A stretch of DNA of 29,745 bases, from positions 1 through 29,745 of the IMG/VR virus record IMGVR_UViG_3300032298_000212, one strand, 5' to 3'. The notes beneath the pieces were generated by a model, which searched no databases, had not been told where the DNA came from, and saw only the letters and a list, made by a program, of their open reading frames with translations. Positions 1 through 8,376 of the stretch are shown here, piece after piece. The translations under genes and the position numbers were made by a program. Position 1 is the first letter of the stretch, and each line of letters starts with the position of its first letter. The stretch is from a virus.

Positions 1-123
1 CAGCGTTGACGTTAACCTCTGCGCCGTCTTGTATTCCGTCAAGTTTTGTTTTTAAAGTATTCGTGAAATCGTTTGTACTTAAACCCTTTCCGGTTACTTT
101 GTCAACTTTCAAAGCGTCTTGAG
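1..123. repeat. Terminal direct repeat, left copy
   Basis: Bases 1-123 are identical to 29623-29745. The fiber gene reads in frame across the join, giving 775 codons including the stop, so the repeat is best read as the overlap of a circular assembly (a circularly permuted genome or concatemer) rather than two separate copies. The unique genome would be about 29,622 bp. A true short terminal redundancy cannot be excluded from sequence alone. Confidence 0.9.
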
Positions 124-628
124 TGTCAACGTATGTAATTGTAGCCAATCCACTAATTGACGGAATGGTTGGTTTATTTAATATTTGAGCTTTCCCACTT
201 GTAGCGTTCCAATCTGAATTGACTTGCTCAGCCGGGATTGTCGGTTTGTTTAAAATTTCAGCGACTCCACTTGTAGCGTTCCAATCCGAATTAACTTGAC
301 CGGCTGGAATGTCTTGAGCCGTAATAAACGGATGCACTCCGTCCGCTCCGTCGTTAATTAATTCGCTTGTATTTGTGATTTGAGTTGGAATTGTCGGCTT
401 ATTTTTAATATAACTCGGATCGTTTGGTTGCGTTTCGTTCCAATCGCTTTGAACTTGCTCACCAATTACTCTATTAATATTAATTATATAGTCGTTTGGA
501 TTGCTTATAATTGTAATCTCCTCAACGGATGCCTCGACAACTATGTCGATTGTCTCAACGATTGTCGATGAGTTTACAATAATATCATTGATAGTGTCTT
601 GTACTATTATATCTATATTATCGCTCAT
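1..628 (-). CDS. Tail fiber protein, N-terminal part (continues at 29622)
   Basis: This is the first 209 or so codons of a fiber gene that runs off the left end and continues at 29622 down to 27926 once the circle is closed (774 aa in total). The start ATG at 628-626 lies one base after the stop of the preceding gene. The N-terminus (MSDNIDIIVQDTINDI) is an Ile/Val/Asp-rich stretch and probably the virion-attachment end. It is followed by repeats of about 28 residues with the core SDWNATSG..ILNKPTIP: one divergent copy (SDWNETQPNDPSYIKNKPTIP region), then two close copies. A segment NTSELINDGADGV..PFIT also recurs in the distal part. Such repeats are typical of the shafts of Bacteroidetes phage fibers. 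Function is inferred from composition and position, not from a catalytic motif. Confidence 0.8.
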   Translation of the reverse strand, partial: MSDNIDIIVQDTINDIIVNSSTIVETIDIVVEASVEEITIISNPNDYIININRVIGEQVQSDWNETQPNDPSYIKNKPTIPTQITNTSELINDGADGVHPFITAQDIPAGQVNSDWNATSGVAEILNKPTIPAEQVNSDWNATSGKAQILNKPTIPSISGLATITYVDTQDALKVDKVTGKGLSTNDFTNTLKTKLDGIQDGAEVNVNA

Positions 629-629
629 A

Positions 630-953
630 TTATCGAGTTATATCGTCCGTTATTGTAAATAATCCACTTATCCAAGTGTTAACCTCTCCGTCTTGGTTTG
701 TGATTTGAATATCGTATTTGTAATTACAAGCCGGAATATTAATGATTTGCTCGTCAATTGCAAATTGCCCGTTCTCAGCATCAAAAATAGTCAACGCTGG
801 CTCTAAAGCAATAACTCCTCCAGCCTCTTTTCTTAATTGCATCTTAACCTCTCCGTCAGTTAAGTCGAAAGGTAACTCGTTAATGTTTATTTGAAACGTT
901 ACTCGTCTGAATGTATCCCCTCTTTTGGTTGTAAAGTTTAATGTTTGCGCCAT
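630..953 (-). CDS. Fiber-associated structural protein (BppU-N-like), putative
   Basis: A 107-residue protein directly upstream of the fiber gene, separated from it by a single base. It begins MAQTLNFTTKRGDTFRR, then shows alternating beta-type segments with the pattern 'RGDTF..V.F.IN..PFDLTDGEVKMQLRK' and ends with GLFTITDDITR. This pattern (a polar start, an L-T-x-A/G-x-V/I-x-M-Q-x-R core and a terminal 'F.I..DIT') resembles small N-terminal domains of baseplate fiber proteins such as BppU and similar proteins placed before fibers in Bacteroidetes phages. It probably takes part in fiber attachment. There are no catalytic motifs, and the assignment rests on pattern and position only. Confidence 0.55.
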   Translation of the reverse strand: MAQTLNFTTKRGDTFRRVTFQININELPFDLTDGEVKMQLRKEAGGVIALEPALTIFDAENGQFAIDEQIINIPACNYKYDIQITNQDGEVNTWISGLFTITDDITR

Positions 954-1015
954 TTGTCAAAAATTTTTTTAATTTCTTTATATTTTCCTCTGTTCTTTTG
1001 TCCGTCTTCCTCATA

Positions 1016-1525
1016 TTAATATGGTTTGTCTAGCCACCATTTACCGCAAATTAAATTTGAGCGCATTGGATTAACTATATTGTTTGAATTACTAACGTAC
1101 TCAGGCAAATGGAATTTATTTAACCAACGTAACATTCTGTCTTGGTACATTTCAGACTTTAATCTCATATTATTAACTAAATAATCGACCTCAGTTTTGT
1201 CAACCGCAACCGAATTGTCAGGCTGAGCCTTAAAAATTCCATTATTATTTACTTTGTAAGCTCCGATAAGTAGATATTCAACGGCTGCCGCTGCAATTAG
1301 AAACGGAACTATATATCCCTCGTATAGAGTTAAGTATTCATTTTCCAAATCGTCGTTCTCAAAGTCTAAGCAAATCTTATTATAAAGAGTTTCCCCTAAA
1401 ATTTCCTCAAGTCTTATTCTTTGAGCGTCAGCGATGCAAGGAATGTATAAATCAATATCGATATTGCCACCCAAAAGGGTGTTTTTAGTAAGTTCGTTTT
1501 CTTTTAGTAATATAGTTGTCGCCAT
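1016..1525 (-). CDS. Head-tail connector (DUF6712-like), putative
   Basis: A 169-residue, mostly helical protein. The ATG at 1525 shares one base with the portal stop (TAATG), indicating translational coupling. The layout IDIDLYIPCIADAQRIRLEEILG followed by a hydrophobic helix (YIVPFLIAAAAVEYLLIGAY) is the arrangement I associate with DUF6712/gp6-like connectors of Bacteroidetes phages: an N-terminal helix naming positions, a 'LG..LY..I' motif and a central helical bundle. The C-terminus has a helix with MRLKSEMYQDRMLRWLNKFH and a conserved-looking C-G-K end. It would form a ring under the portal to which the tail joins. Function is inferred by family resemblance and by its place next to portal. 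Confidence 0.6.
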   Translation of the reverse strand: MATTILLKENELTKNTLLGGNIDIDLYIPCIADAQRIRLEEILGETLYNKICLDFENDDLENEYLTLYEGYIVPFLIAAAAVEYLLIGAYKVNNNGIFKAQPDNSVAVDKTEVDYLVNNMRLKSEMYQDRMLRWLNKFHLPEYVSNSNNIVNPMRSNLICGKWWLDKPY

Positions 1526-3438
1526 TATTGTCTATAATTTGGTGTTAATGACCAAAAATTGTTACTCTCTGAGGCAATTTGTGCCACCTCAATCTCATTC
1601 TCTTGCCACCTTGCACGAGGTCGGTCTTCCGGATCTAAGTCTAAAATCATTTTTCTCGCCTCGTTTACGCTTATTCTCTCATTATTTCTACGTAAATATA
1701 TTTTTCTCATCCAAAAATGTTGACAATTTACGCCTCCTTTGTATAGCCAAACGCTGTAAGTGTCAGCTCCTCCAGCTCCTAAGCCTGGATTAACAACTTT
1801 TGTTCCGGCGATTGTGATGTCTTCTTTGCGATAAGTACGTCCAGCGCTTACCATTTTTTGACAAAAATCTCTCTCAGCTCCCAAACTTCCCTCGTAAGTG
1901 TAGCGAATTTTAAATAATTCGGTGTCTTGTTCGCTTGTAACGTTTGGAAAACTTGCAAATGACCTAGCTAAATTCAAAGTAATTTCGTTTATTTCAAGGT
2001 CTTTTGTTACTGGTATTGCGTCAACTTCAACCCACTCGTCTTCGTTTATTATTTCGCCAAGTTCAATCAATGCGTCGGCAACTTCTGAAAGTCCGTTGTC
2101 GTCTTTTGAACAGCAAACGTGTTGACTTGCTAATTGTGTTATTGGTGCTGGTTGATTACTAAATAATGATTGAGCAACTTGAGCCGGAATATTAAGGAAT
2201 TGTACTAAGAAGACAATCGCTTGCTCAGTTGTCAAAATTCCCTCTTTTACTTTTGCAAATATGTCAATCGCTGAGCTTATTTGCGCTCCGTTATAAGATA
2301 TTGCAGCGTCATTTGCAACTTCAACTCCAGTTGAGTCAGTTGCAACCTCAGCCATTACTTCCTCAGCTCTTAGGCTTTCAAATTGTAAATCCAAAGTAAT
2401 TCCGTTAACAGCAAAGACTTCCATTAATCCGTCTAAAATAATCTCTTGTTTTGGTTTGATTACGTTAATCATTAACTCAGCAAAACCGACTTTTATTTCC
2501 TCAGCGTTTGAGCTAAAACCATTTGCCTCTTTTATTCCAACTAACATTGGAGACGTTAATTTGTGAGACGTGCAAAGTTGTTGTCTCGCCTCAGCGCTTA
2601 AATAAGCGTATTGTTGATGAGCCTCCGATACTTCTAAGGCTGAAATTGTAATCTCGCTGTCTTTATTGTCGTTCCAATTTAAAAAGAAAGCTCCGGCGTT
2701 TTGTGATCCGGTTAAGTGATTACGAATTTGTCGAGTATTTTCCTGAATTGTCTCGGCGCTCTCTTGAACTCCGCAATTCATATTTATAATATGTCCGAAC
2801 GACAAGCCTTTTTGAATGTGATTAATTGAATAATTACTTATTTCCTCCTCCATTTTCGCCCAAGAAATCCCTGAGACGTAACTCGGATTGGAATAATAAA
2901 ATTGCCCAACCTGATAATCTCTAAAAATGTAAATTTCAGAGCGTTCCCCTAAACCGTCGCCAAAACCAAAAGCGTCAAAGCGTTCCGGCTTATATTTGTT
3001 TACATTTGCAAAATCATAACTATAATAATATCCTGTAATGTCTCCCTCTTCATTTGCAACCTCTGGAGCGATCCTTTGCTTAGCAATATGAAAACAGCGT
3101 TGTATTTTATTATTGATATATTTTACCTCAATAGACGCCTCTCCAAACATTTCAAAATCCTTGCAAATTTTACGCAAATCTTTTTTAGAAACTAACGACA
3201 AAACAGCAGCCCACTCGGACGGCTTTTTTGCTTTCTCGTCTGAGGTCAAACCCTTACCATAAATAAATTGACTATACGAGTCAATTATCGCCGAGTTGGT
3301 TGGCGAGCCATTGTAAGCATGAATAATAGTCTGATAAAAACTATTTTTATCTCCGTTCAAAACCCACTTTTTACCGCTTACCTCCTTAATCTCAGGGCGA
3401 ATGTAATTTGAAAGGTTTATAATTTGTAATTTCTCCAT
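1525..3438 (-). CDS. Portal protein with fused MuF-like C-terminal domain
   Basis: A 637-residue protein that I read as the portal, the dodecameric DNA entry ring of the capsid. The N-terminal part (about 1-370) has portal-type features: AIIDSYSQFIYGKGL near residue 50, a long helix region (KKDLRKICKDFEMFGEASIEV), a segment LTSPMLVGIKEANGFSSNAEE and helical packing near INVIKPKQEIILDGL. After a variable acidic region with CCSKDD, residues from roughly 500 to 637 resemble the end of MuF-type minor head proteins: IRYTYEGSLGAERDFCQKMV, then TYRKEDI and GGVNCQHFWMRKIY, with Cys/His that could bind metal. I infer a portal-minor head fusion. It starts 4 bases after the 102-residue gene and overlaps the connector start by one base. 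Confidence 0.8.
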   Translation of the reverse strand: MEKLQIINLSNYIRPEIKEVSGKKWVLNGDKNSFYQTIIHAYNGSPTNSAIIDSYSQFIYGKGLTSDEKAKKPSEWAAVLSLVSKKDLRKICKDFEMFGEASIEVKYINNKIQRCFHIAKQRIAPEVANEEGDITGYYYSYDFANVNKYKPERFDAFGFGDGLGERSEIYIFRDYQVGQFYYSNPSYVSGISWAKMEEEISNYSINHIQKGLSFGHIINMNCGVQESAETIQENTRQIRNHLTGSQNAGAFFLNWNDNKDSEITISALEVSEAHQQYAYLSAEARQQLCTSHKLTSPMLVGIKEANGFSSNAEEIKVGFAELMINVIKPKQEIILDGLMEVFAVNGITLDLQFESLRAEEVMAEVATDSTGVEVANDAAISYNGAQISSAIDIFAKVKEGILTTEQAIVFLVQFLNIPAQVAQSLFSNQPAPITQLASQHVCCSKDDNGLSEVADALIELGEIINEDEWVEVDAIPVTKDLEINEITLNLARSFASFPNVTSEQDTELFKIRYTYEGSLGAERDFCQKMVSAGRTYRKEDITIAGTKVVNPGLGAGGADTYSVWLYKGGVNCQHFWMRKIYLRRNNERISVNEARKMILDLDPEDRPRARWQENEIEVAQIASESNNFWSLTPNYRQ

Positions 3439-3442
3439 AAAT

Positions 3443-3751
3443 TTATACTTTTAGAACTCCTTTGTTAAGTTCAAAATTTTCAAGGTCAGTTTGAGCCGTT
3501 GCGAACGCCTTGCCTCTATATATTAAGTTGTCATTTTCATTGATTGTAATCTCGAAACTTTGCCCCTCCTTTAAAATTGGCTCTTCAAAATCTAATATTA
3601 ACACATTATTTTGGTAAAATGTGCCTAAAATTTCAATCTCAATCGTTGTATCTCTTAGCTCATCCCTTAAATAAAACGTCAATTCGCCTCCGTTATAATT
3701 ACGAGGAATGCATTTGAATTGATAGGGCGCTGTTAAATTAAATATCCACAT
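3443..3751 (-). CDS. Small structural protein upstream of portal, unknown function
   Basis: A 102-residue beta-rich protein (ELTFYLRDELRDTTIEIEI, then VLILDFEEPILKEGQSFEI, then NLIYRGKAFATAQTDLENF). I recall similar small proteins next to head or tail genes in Bacteroidetes siphophages, but no function is known to me. It is the first gene of the unit that contains portal and connector. Its ATG at 3751 lies 5 bases downstream of the GTTATA half of the conserved bipartite element at 3757-3780, so its message is probably leaderless. A terminator at 3784-3812 separates it from the tail tube gene. Confidence 0.65.
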   Translation of the reverse strand: MWIFNLTAPYQFKCIPRNYNGGELTFYLRDELRDTTIEIEILGTFYQNNVLILDFEEPILKEGQSFEITINENDNLIYRGKAFATAQTDLENFELNKGVLKV

Positions 3752-3756
3752 ATATA

Positions 3757-3780
3757 TATAACTATAAAATAGTGTTTTGT
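3757..3780 (-). promoter_or_regulatory. Putative phage late promoter (ACAAAAC-N11-GTTATA), copy 1
   Basis: On the minus strand ACAAAAC (3780-3774) is followed by 11 bases and GTTATA (3762-3757); five bases later comes the start codon at 3751. The same arrangement with identical spacing occurs at 6433-6456 and 13380-13403, and the element itself also at 16275-16298. Here the extended upstream sequence is TTGTTACAAAAC, so TTGTTA would sit 17 bases from GTTATA, a sigma-70-like spacing. It follows directly on the terminator at 3784-3812. Confidence 0.65.
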
Positions 3781-3783
3781 AAC

Positions 3784-3812
3784 AAAAAAAGCCACCGAAG
3801 TGACTTTTTTTT
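3784..3812 (-). terminator. Intrinsic terminator after the tail tube gene
   Basis: Read on the minus strand, GTCAC-TTCG-GTGGC forms a five-pair stem (one U-G pair) closed by a UUCG tetraloop, followed by seven T. It is preceded by a run of A, so a longer A-U extended stem is possible. It lies 21 bases beyond the stop of the tail tube gene and just before the late-type element at 3757-3780, marking a transcription unit boundary. Confidence 0.75.
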
Positions 3813-3832
3813 AAACAAACTATGAAAGAAAA

Positions 3833-4357
3833 TTAGGAAACAACCACGTTGCTAACTAAAGCCATTAAATCGGCTTTCGTTGCAGTGTCCAAAAATGGAC
3901 TTAAATTGCTCTCTTCAGCATTAATCGTTAAAGTGAAACCTGATAAATCAGCTCCAGCTCCTCCGGTTACTTTTGTGCAGTTTGACATTGTTCCGTTAGC
4001 TGCACCAACTAAAAGAATATTTCCGTTATAATCCTCTACGAAAACGTAAGGACGAGATGCGCAAATCAATTGAATTTGACCTTGTAAGTCAGCTGACAAT
4101 TTTGGAAGTGTAACCGCTAAAGCTTGAGCGTTTAAAAATGTTCCGTTATCTTGTGAGCTTGTTCCAGTTTCAGTCAACGTATTGGTTGTCGCTTTTACTT
4201 CGTATTTAAAAACTTCCGGCAAAGTTCCCAAGTCAGTAACTTGGTGACCAGAGATAATAAAACCATAATCGTCGTAATTAGCGAAGTATAGATTTTTGTA
4301 ACCTCCTCTTTGATCCTTGCATCCTAAAAGTTTACCTTTTGATATTAAACAAGACAT
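3833..4357 (-). CDS. Major tail tube protein
   Basis: A 174-residue protein that would form the stacked rings of the tail tube. The layout matches the tube protein family I know from Bacteroidetes siphophages: MSCLISKGKLLGCKDQRGGY at the N-terminus, a short beta strand (KNLYFANYDDYG), a central 'FKYEVKATTNTLTETGTSSQ' region, a helix with ALAVTLPKLSADLQGQIQL, then RPYVFVEDYNGNILLVGAANG and GAGADLSGFTLTINAEESN near the C-terminus. Three of its cysteines lie in the first 15 or so residues or in the core, as in relatives. It follows the major capsid gene, from which a terminator at 4376-4403 separates it, and is itself followed by a UUCG terminator. Confidence 0.75.
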   Translation of the reverse strand: MSCLISKGKLLGCKDQRGGYKNLYFANYDDYGFIISGHQVTDLGTLPEVFKYEVKATTNTLTETGTSSQDNGTFLNAQALAVTLPKLSADLQGQIQLICASRPYVFVEDYNGNILLVGAANGTMSNCTKVTGGAGADLSGFTLTINAEESNLSPFLDTATKADLMALVSNVVVS

Positions 4358-4375
4358 ATATTTTTTATTTTTTTA

Positions 4376-4403
4376 TTAAAAACCGCCCAAGTTAATGAGC
4401 GGT
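4376..4403 (-). terminator. Intrinsic terminator after the major capsid gene
   Basis: On the minus strand an eight-pair stem (ACCGCTCA with TTGGGCGG-T, one U-G pair) with a six-base loop is followed by five T. It lies 16 bases after the capsid stop. Partial termination here would give more capsid than tube message, since I see no new promoter before the tube gene. Confidence 0.65.
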
Positions 4404-4418
4404 ATTTATGTTAATTAA

Positions 4419-5318
4419 TTAGTCTAAAGATAACCAAACGATTTCCTCAGCGTTGTAGTATCCAACACCTACAGCGTAAACTACCTTACCTCTAACTTTA
4501 CCAGTTAATAAACCGATTTCGTCTTCGTCAACAAGTGCAACTTGGTTGTAGTCAGCAGTTAATCCAGTAGCGAAAACTAAGTTTTTACGCTCATAGATAA
4601 CAACAGAGTTTGAAGGCAATCCGTTTAATACTACTAAAGCGTGACGACCGAATGAAAGTGGGAAGTCAGAGTTTCCGTTTCCGTAAACAATACCTTGAGT
4701 AGATAAATAGAAAGCGTAAGCCTGAGCAACGTCCGGAGAAACCGCAACGATTAACTCTTTATTTCTTAATGCAACCGGTACAGCGTTTAAAGCTGGTTTC
4801 AAATATTTAGTCAATACGTTAGCCTCAGTAACAGCAGCGTCAGCAGTTGGCTTGTTAACGTCAGCATCGTCAGCGAATAAAGTTAAGAATCCGTCGAAGT
4901 TTGTTGAAGACTGCCAAATGTCAGTTTCCAATTTTTCTCCGATAGCTCCTAAAACCTCAGCTTGGATTGCGTCCATAATGTCGCTCGGTGCTGTTCCGTT
5001 AGCAGCTCCAGCTCCCATAATTCCGTCGCTCCAAGTTTGACGAAAATCTTCTTTACAAACGTCAAAGTCATTTTTGAATTTGAAAGGCTCGATAGTATTT
5101 TCGTTTAATACGATAGTACCAGCTGGCGCAAATCCGCAAGTGTAAGCAGTTGTTCCGTCAGTGTAAGCGATTTTACGTAAAGACAATTTAAAGTTTACAT
5201 TCTCAGCGATAGTTACCGCGTTTTTTTCAATAGTGTCAATCGTTTTGAACGCTTGACCGATAATCATACCGGCAGCCGTGCCGTTATAATTTGATGATAC
5301 AGTTGTTGTTGTTGGCAT
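4419..5318 (-). CDS. Major capsid protein (HK97-like fold)
   Basis: A 299-residue protein following the protease gene by 11 bases, the usual place for the major capsid. It has a hydrophilic N-terminus (MPTTTTVSSNYNGTAAG), no obvious long scaffold region, a central helix (APSDIMDAIQAEVLGAIGEKLETDIWQ, the spine-like helix), then AVTEANVLTKYLKPALNAVP, the typical capsid pattern ELIVAVSPDVAQAYAFYLST, and a C-terminal beta region with ALVDEDEIGLLTGKVRGKVVYAVGVGYYNAE. Codon use is more biased to frequent codons than in neighbours, as expected for an abundant protein. The scaffold function may lie in the C-terminal part of the protease gene. Confidence 0.8.
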   Translation of the reverse strand: MPTTTTVSSNYNGTAAGMIIGQAFKTIDTIEKNAVTIAENVNFKLSLRKIAYTDGTTAYTCGFAPAGTIVLNENTIEPFKFKNDFDVCKEDFRQTWSDGIMGAGAANGTAPSDIMDAIQAEVLGAIGEKLETDIWQSSTNFDGFLTLFADDADVNKPTADAAVTEANVLTKYLKPALNAVPVALRNKELIVAVSPDVAQAYAFYLSTQGIVYGNGNSDFPLSFGRHALVVLNGLPSNSVVIYERKNLVFATGLTADYNQVALVDEDEIGLLTGKVRGKVVYAVGVGYYNAEEIVWLSLD

Positions 5319-5329
5319 CTTTTTTTAAT

Positions 5330-6427
5330 TTAATTTTTTAAGTTATTTAATATTTTTTGTGATCTTGTTAATTTCACATTTTTGTTTGAAGTTTCAGCAA
5401 CTTCCGGCTTTGCTTTTGTTGACGCTTTCACTTCAACTTGAGTAGTTTTAACCTCAGCAATTTGAGCGCTTAACTCAGTTTTGATTGCCTCAATTTGTTT
5501 TGAAACCTCAACGCTCATATTGGTAACGATAGCTTTTATCATTTCCTCAGTAGTCATTGCAACCTCAACTTCAATTTCAGCCTCAGGCGTTTCAACTTCC
5601 TCAGCCATTACTTCTTTAATTTCAGCAATAATACCCTCTTGAGTAATTACTAAAATTCGTCCGTCTTCAAGTTCGTGTTCTCCAACTGGAGCTGGAACTT
5701 TGTCGCCATTTTCAGCAACGATAAAAACCGCTTGCTCAGGCTCAAAAGCCTCAGCCTCTAAAATGGTAACACCATCTTTTAGCATCATTGTAGCCATTGC
5801 AATAACAACTTCAACTTGCTCAGCCTCGCTCGATAATTTTACCGATGCGAAACCCTCTTTTATCGCATTTACGATAGTTTCTAAATTCATATTGATTTCT
5901 GATTTTAAATTTACTTTCTCCATATCAAAGACTCCGTCAATCGAAAATCCTTTGACTTTGCCAGTCTTAATGTAATCGTTCCAAATCTCGTCGTTATTGA
6001 CTTTCATTGCAGCGTACCACGTTCCAATTGGCTCATTAAATCCGTACATTACGGACTTATCGTGCAGCTCATCCTCTTTAATCCAAGTCTCAACAAAAGT
6101 AACGTTTTCAATTTGCTTTCCTGAGTGTTCAATCGTTGAATTATTTTGATAACCTTGTTGACTAAAATTGTGTTGAACTTGTTTAATTGTTTCTTTTGGG
6201 AAAACGATATTAAATTCGTGTCCGTCTTGTACTCTATAAATTGGTTGGTTTGGTATTAATACCGCACCCAATAAAATTCTTTGCTCCTTGTTAATCGTTG
6301 CAAGTTTGATTTCCTTTTGTTTTGACAAGGTTACAAATTGCACTTCGATTGCCGGATCACTAACTAACGAGATTGCATAAACTCCCTCGTTTTCCTCTTC
6401 GTTAAATAAAACTTTATAAGTCTCCAT
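5330..6427 (-). CDS. XkdF-like prohead protease with scaffold-like C-terminus
   Basis: A 365-residue protein. Residues 1-170 or so match the XkdF-like putative serine protease family (PBSX element XkdF): METYKVLFNEEENEGVYAIS, the segment GAVLIPNQPIYR, then FSQQGYQNNSTIEHSG, and VTFVETWIKEDELHDKS and VKGFSIDGVF. This part would cleave scaffold during head maturation. Residues from about 190 to 365 are Ala/Glu/Val-rich and low in complexity (EVETPEAEIEVEVAM, KTELSAQIAEVKTTQVEVKA) and probably form a coiled-coil internal scaffold. The fusion explains the lack of a separate scaffold gene before the major capsid. The ATG is 5 bases from the GTTATA half of the late-type element at 6433-6456. Confidence 0.75.
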   Translation of the reverse strand: METYKVLFNEEENEGVYAISLVSDPAIEVQFVTLSKQKEIKLATINKEQRILLGAVLIPNQPIYRVQDGHEFNIVFPKETIKQVQHNFSQQGYQNNSTIEHSGKQIENVTFVETWIKEDELHDKSVMYGFNEPIGTWYAAMKVNNDEIWNDYIKTGKVKGFSIDGVFDMEKVNLKSEINMNLETIVNAIKEGFASVKLSSEAEQVEVVIAMATMMLKDGVTILEAEAFEPEQAVFIVAENGDKVPAPVGEHELEDGRILVITQEGIIAEIKEVMAEEVETPEAEIEVEVAMTTEEMIKAIVTNMSVEVSKQIEAIKTELSAQIAEVKTTQVEVKASTKAKPEVAETSNKNVKLTRSQKILNNLKN

Positions 6428-6432
6428 AATAC

Positions 6433-6456
6433 TATAACTTTTTTTTATTGTTTTGT
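6433..6456 (-). promoter_or_regulatory. Putative phage late promoter (ACAAAAC-N11-GTTATA), copy 2
   Basis: Minus strand: ACAAAAC at 6456-6450, an 11-base spacer of mostly A, GTTATA at 6438-6433, then 5 bases to the ATG at 6427. Spacing is identical to that upstream of the genes at 3751 and 13374. The flanking sequence TTTATAACAAAAC also forms an inverted repeat with the GTTATA half (GTTATA at 6455-6460 and TATAAC at 6433-6438 on the plus strand). It begins the protease-capsid unit. Confidence 0.65.
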
Positions 6457-6480
6457 TATAAACTTTTTACATTAATTTTT

Positions 6481-8376
6481 TTATCCTCCTATCGTTGCAT
6501 TCTTAATAATATTCCTATCGAGAGCCTGAGCAGTGCTTACGTCTGACGCTACGACATAACTTCTTATTGGCGTTTGAGCTTGACTTCCTATTGATTGAGC
6601 GAGTTGGTTTGTCGAGCTTGAGCCAACCGTGTTGAAACTCGGAGCAGTCATTGAGTTACCTCCGCTCGGTGCTGTTCCACCACCTCCACCACCTCCAGGC
6701 GTTTTAACGGCTAATATTTTTTGAACGTTTAACAATCCTCCGGCGATTGCTATACCGGCAGCGATTGTCGCTCTAATTGGTGCGTCCGGTGTTGGAATTG
6801 CTAACTGAGACTCGTAAGCCTTATTTGCTGCGCTATATGTTGAAATTGTCGCACTTGCTACGGCAGCAGCCTTTCCAGCAGTTGTTGACTCTCCTAACAT
6901 TCCGGCAATACTTCCTAAGGCGCTCCCGTAAGAGTCTAAGGCATCCATTTTAGCCTTTGCCTCAGCTTGAGCGATTTTAACTTTTGCGTCAGCTGTTGCT
7001 TTCTCTTTGTCAAGTTGTTTTTGTTTTTGTTCCGCATCCAAATTTTCCATATCGGAAATATGTTGCATTTCAAGTTCAAATGTACTTTGATTGGCTGCCT
7101 CTAAAATTGCTTTTTTCTCTTGAAATTCTCTCTCTAATTTTTGAGCTGGTGTCTCTTGACTTTTAGCCAAATCTTCCAAAATCTTTTGAGCGTCGTCTTG
7201 TCTTCTTTTTTCTGCGTCGGCTTGACTTTTATTTAATTCTTGAATAGCTTTGATATCCTCTTCGTCTCTTTTCTTTTTATCCTCAATCGCTTTTTTTCTT
7301 GCTCTTTCGGCATCGTCTTTTAGTTTTTGACTATGTTCTTTTGCTTTGTTTTCAACTTCTTTTTGATGATTAGTTTCGGCTTGTCGAATTTCAACTTGGT
7401 GTCTCAATTGAATATCCTTGCGCTCATCGTAAGCCTTTTTTAAATTTTCGCTTTGCTTATTAACTTGCTTAACCGACTCATTAACGACCTCCGTTTGTTT
7501 TTTAATTAAATCCTCGTCAGCTCCGGACGCTTTCAAAGACATTAAATAGTTTTTATTTTTTTCGTAGGTGTTCATCGCTACGGCTTTGGCTGACTTCTCG
7601 TAAGCGATTTTTTCGTCAATCAATTTTAACTCCAACGCTCTAATAGCTGACGCACTCGCTCCGGATGCTTTCGCCATTGCAAGCTCGTGACCTTGCTTTC
7701 TTTGTAATTCAGCCGAGTTTTTGTCTAGTGTTTGAGATTGACTTTTTATTGCTTTCTCATTATCTTTTACGGATGCCGTATTTTTAGCGGCTGCGTCTGA
7801 GCTTGACTTAAAATAATTTACCAACGCAACTCCAGCAGCAATCAAAGCCACAATTCCGGCAATAATTGCTCCGATTGGATTGGCTGCGATTGCAGCATTC
7901 CAAAGCCACTGACCGGCTGTGACTATTTTTTGAACTATTGTATATGATTTTGCAACGGCGCTCAATTGCTTAAATGAGTCAATACTTTCTCCGATAGTTT
8001 GCAAGCCTTGAGACAAAGCCATTGCAGCTTGAACTTTTAAAAGTGTTTGCTCAACCTCTTTTGATTGCGCTCCGAATAATGATTGCGCTCCTTGTACCGC
8101 TGCAAATCCTCCAGCAACTCCAGCCAAAGACGAACTCAACGCCTTAAATTTAGCGTCCGGATTAAAGGCATCCGTTAAGGCTCTTGCGTCTGCAATTTGA
8201 TCCTTTAATTGACCGGCTCTTTTAGCAGCCTCAATTGCCTCTTTTGAAGTAACTCCAAATTTTTCGGATAATGCAGCAACGTCAGCCTGAGCCTCCCTTA
8301 ATTGTGAGCGTAAACTTCCAACCCTTTCGTCTGCGTTGCTTTCAATTTTTATATCAATTACTTTCTCAATCGCCAT
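6481..8376 (-). CDS. Tape measure protein
   Basis: A 631-residue protein that sets tail length and is probably ejected with DNA. It begins with a predicted helix pair (SLRSQLREAQADVAALSEKF), has a hydrophobic segment at about 164-189 preceded by the ANPIGAIIAG motif that is common in tape measures, a long charged coiled coil from about 210 to 480 (many K/E/Q/A), and a glycine-rich linker near 565-575. The closing region (QTPIRSYVVASDVSTAQAL) is typical of Bacteroidetes phage tape measures. At about 1.5 angstrom per residue the tail would be near 95 nm, which is an inference from the family rule. It starts inside the end of a 48-residue gene and is followed by the protease unit. Confidence 0.85.
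   Translation of the reverse strand: MAIEKVIDIKIESNADERVGSLRSQLREAQADVAALSEKFGVTSKEAIEAAKRAGQLKDQIADARALTDAFNPDAKFKALSSSLAGVAGGFAAVQGAQSLFGAQSKEVEQTLLKVQAAMALSQGLQTIGESIDSFKQLSAVAKSYTIVQKIVTAGQWLWNAAIAANPIGAIIAGIVALIAAGVALVNYFKSSSDAAAKNTASVKDNEKAIKSQSQTLDKNSAELQRKQGHELAMAKASGASASAIRALELKLIDEKIAYEKSAKAVAMNTYEKNKNYLMSLKASGADEDLIKKQTEVVNESVKQVNKQSENLKKAYDERKDIQLRHQVEIRQAETNHQKEVENKAKEHSQKLKDDAERARKKAIEDKKKRDEEDIKAIQELNKSQADAEKRRQDDAQKILEDLAKSQETPAQKLEREFQEKKAILEAANQSTFELEMQHISDMENLDAEQKQKQLDKEKATADAKVKIAQAEAKAKMDALDSYGSALGSIAGMLGESTTAGKAAAVASATISTYSAANKAYESQLAIPTPDAPIRATIAAGIAIAGGLLNVQKILAVKTPGGGGGGGTAPSGGNSMTAPSFNTVGSSSTNQLAQSIGSQAQTPIRSYVVASDVSTAQALDRNIIKNATIGG

Noticed and set aside
880-1014. 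A possible 44-codon minus-strand frame starting one base after the connector stop
   Set aside because: It overlaps the next gene by 74 bases and its second half is just an alternative reading of that gene; only the 62-base gap argues for it.
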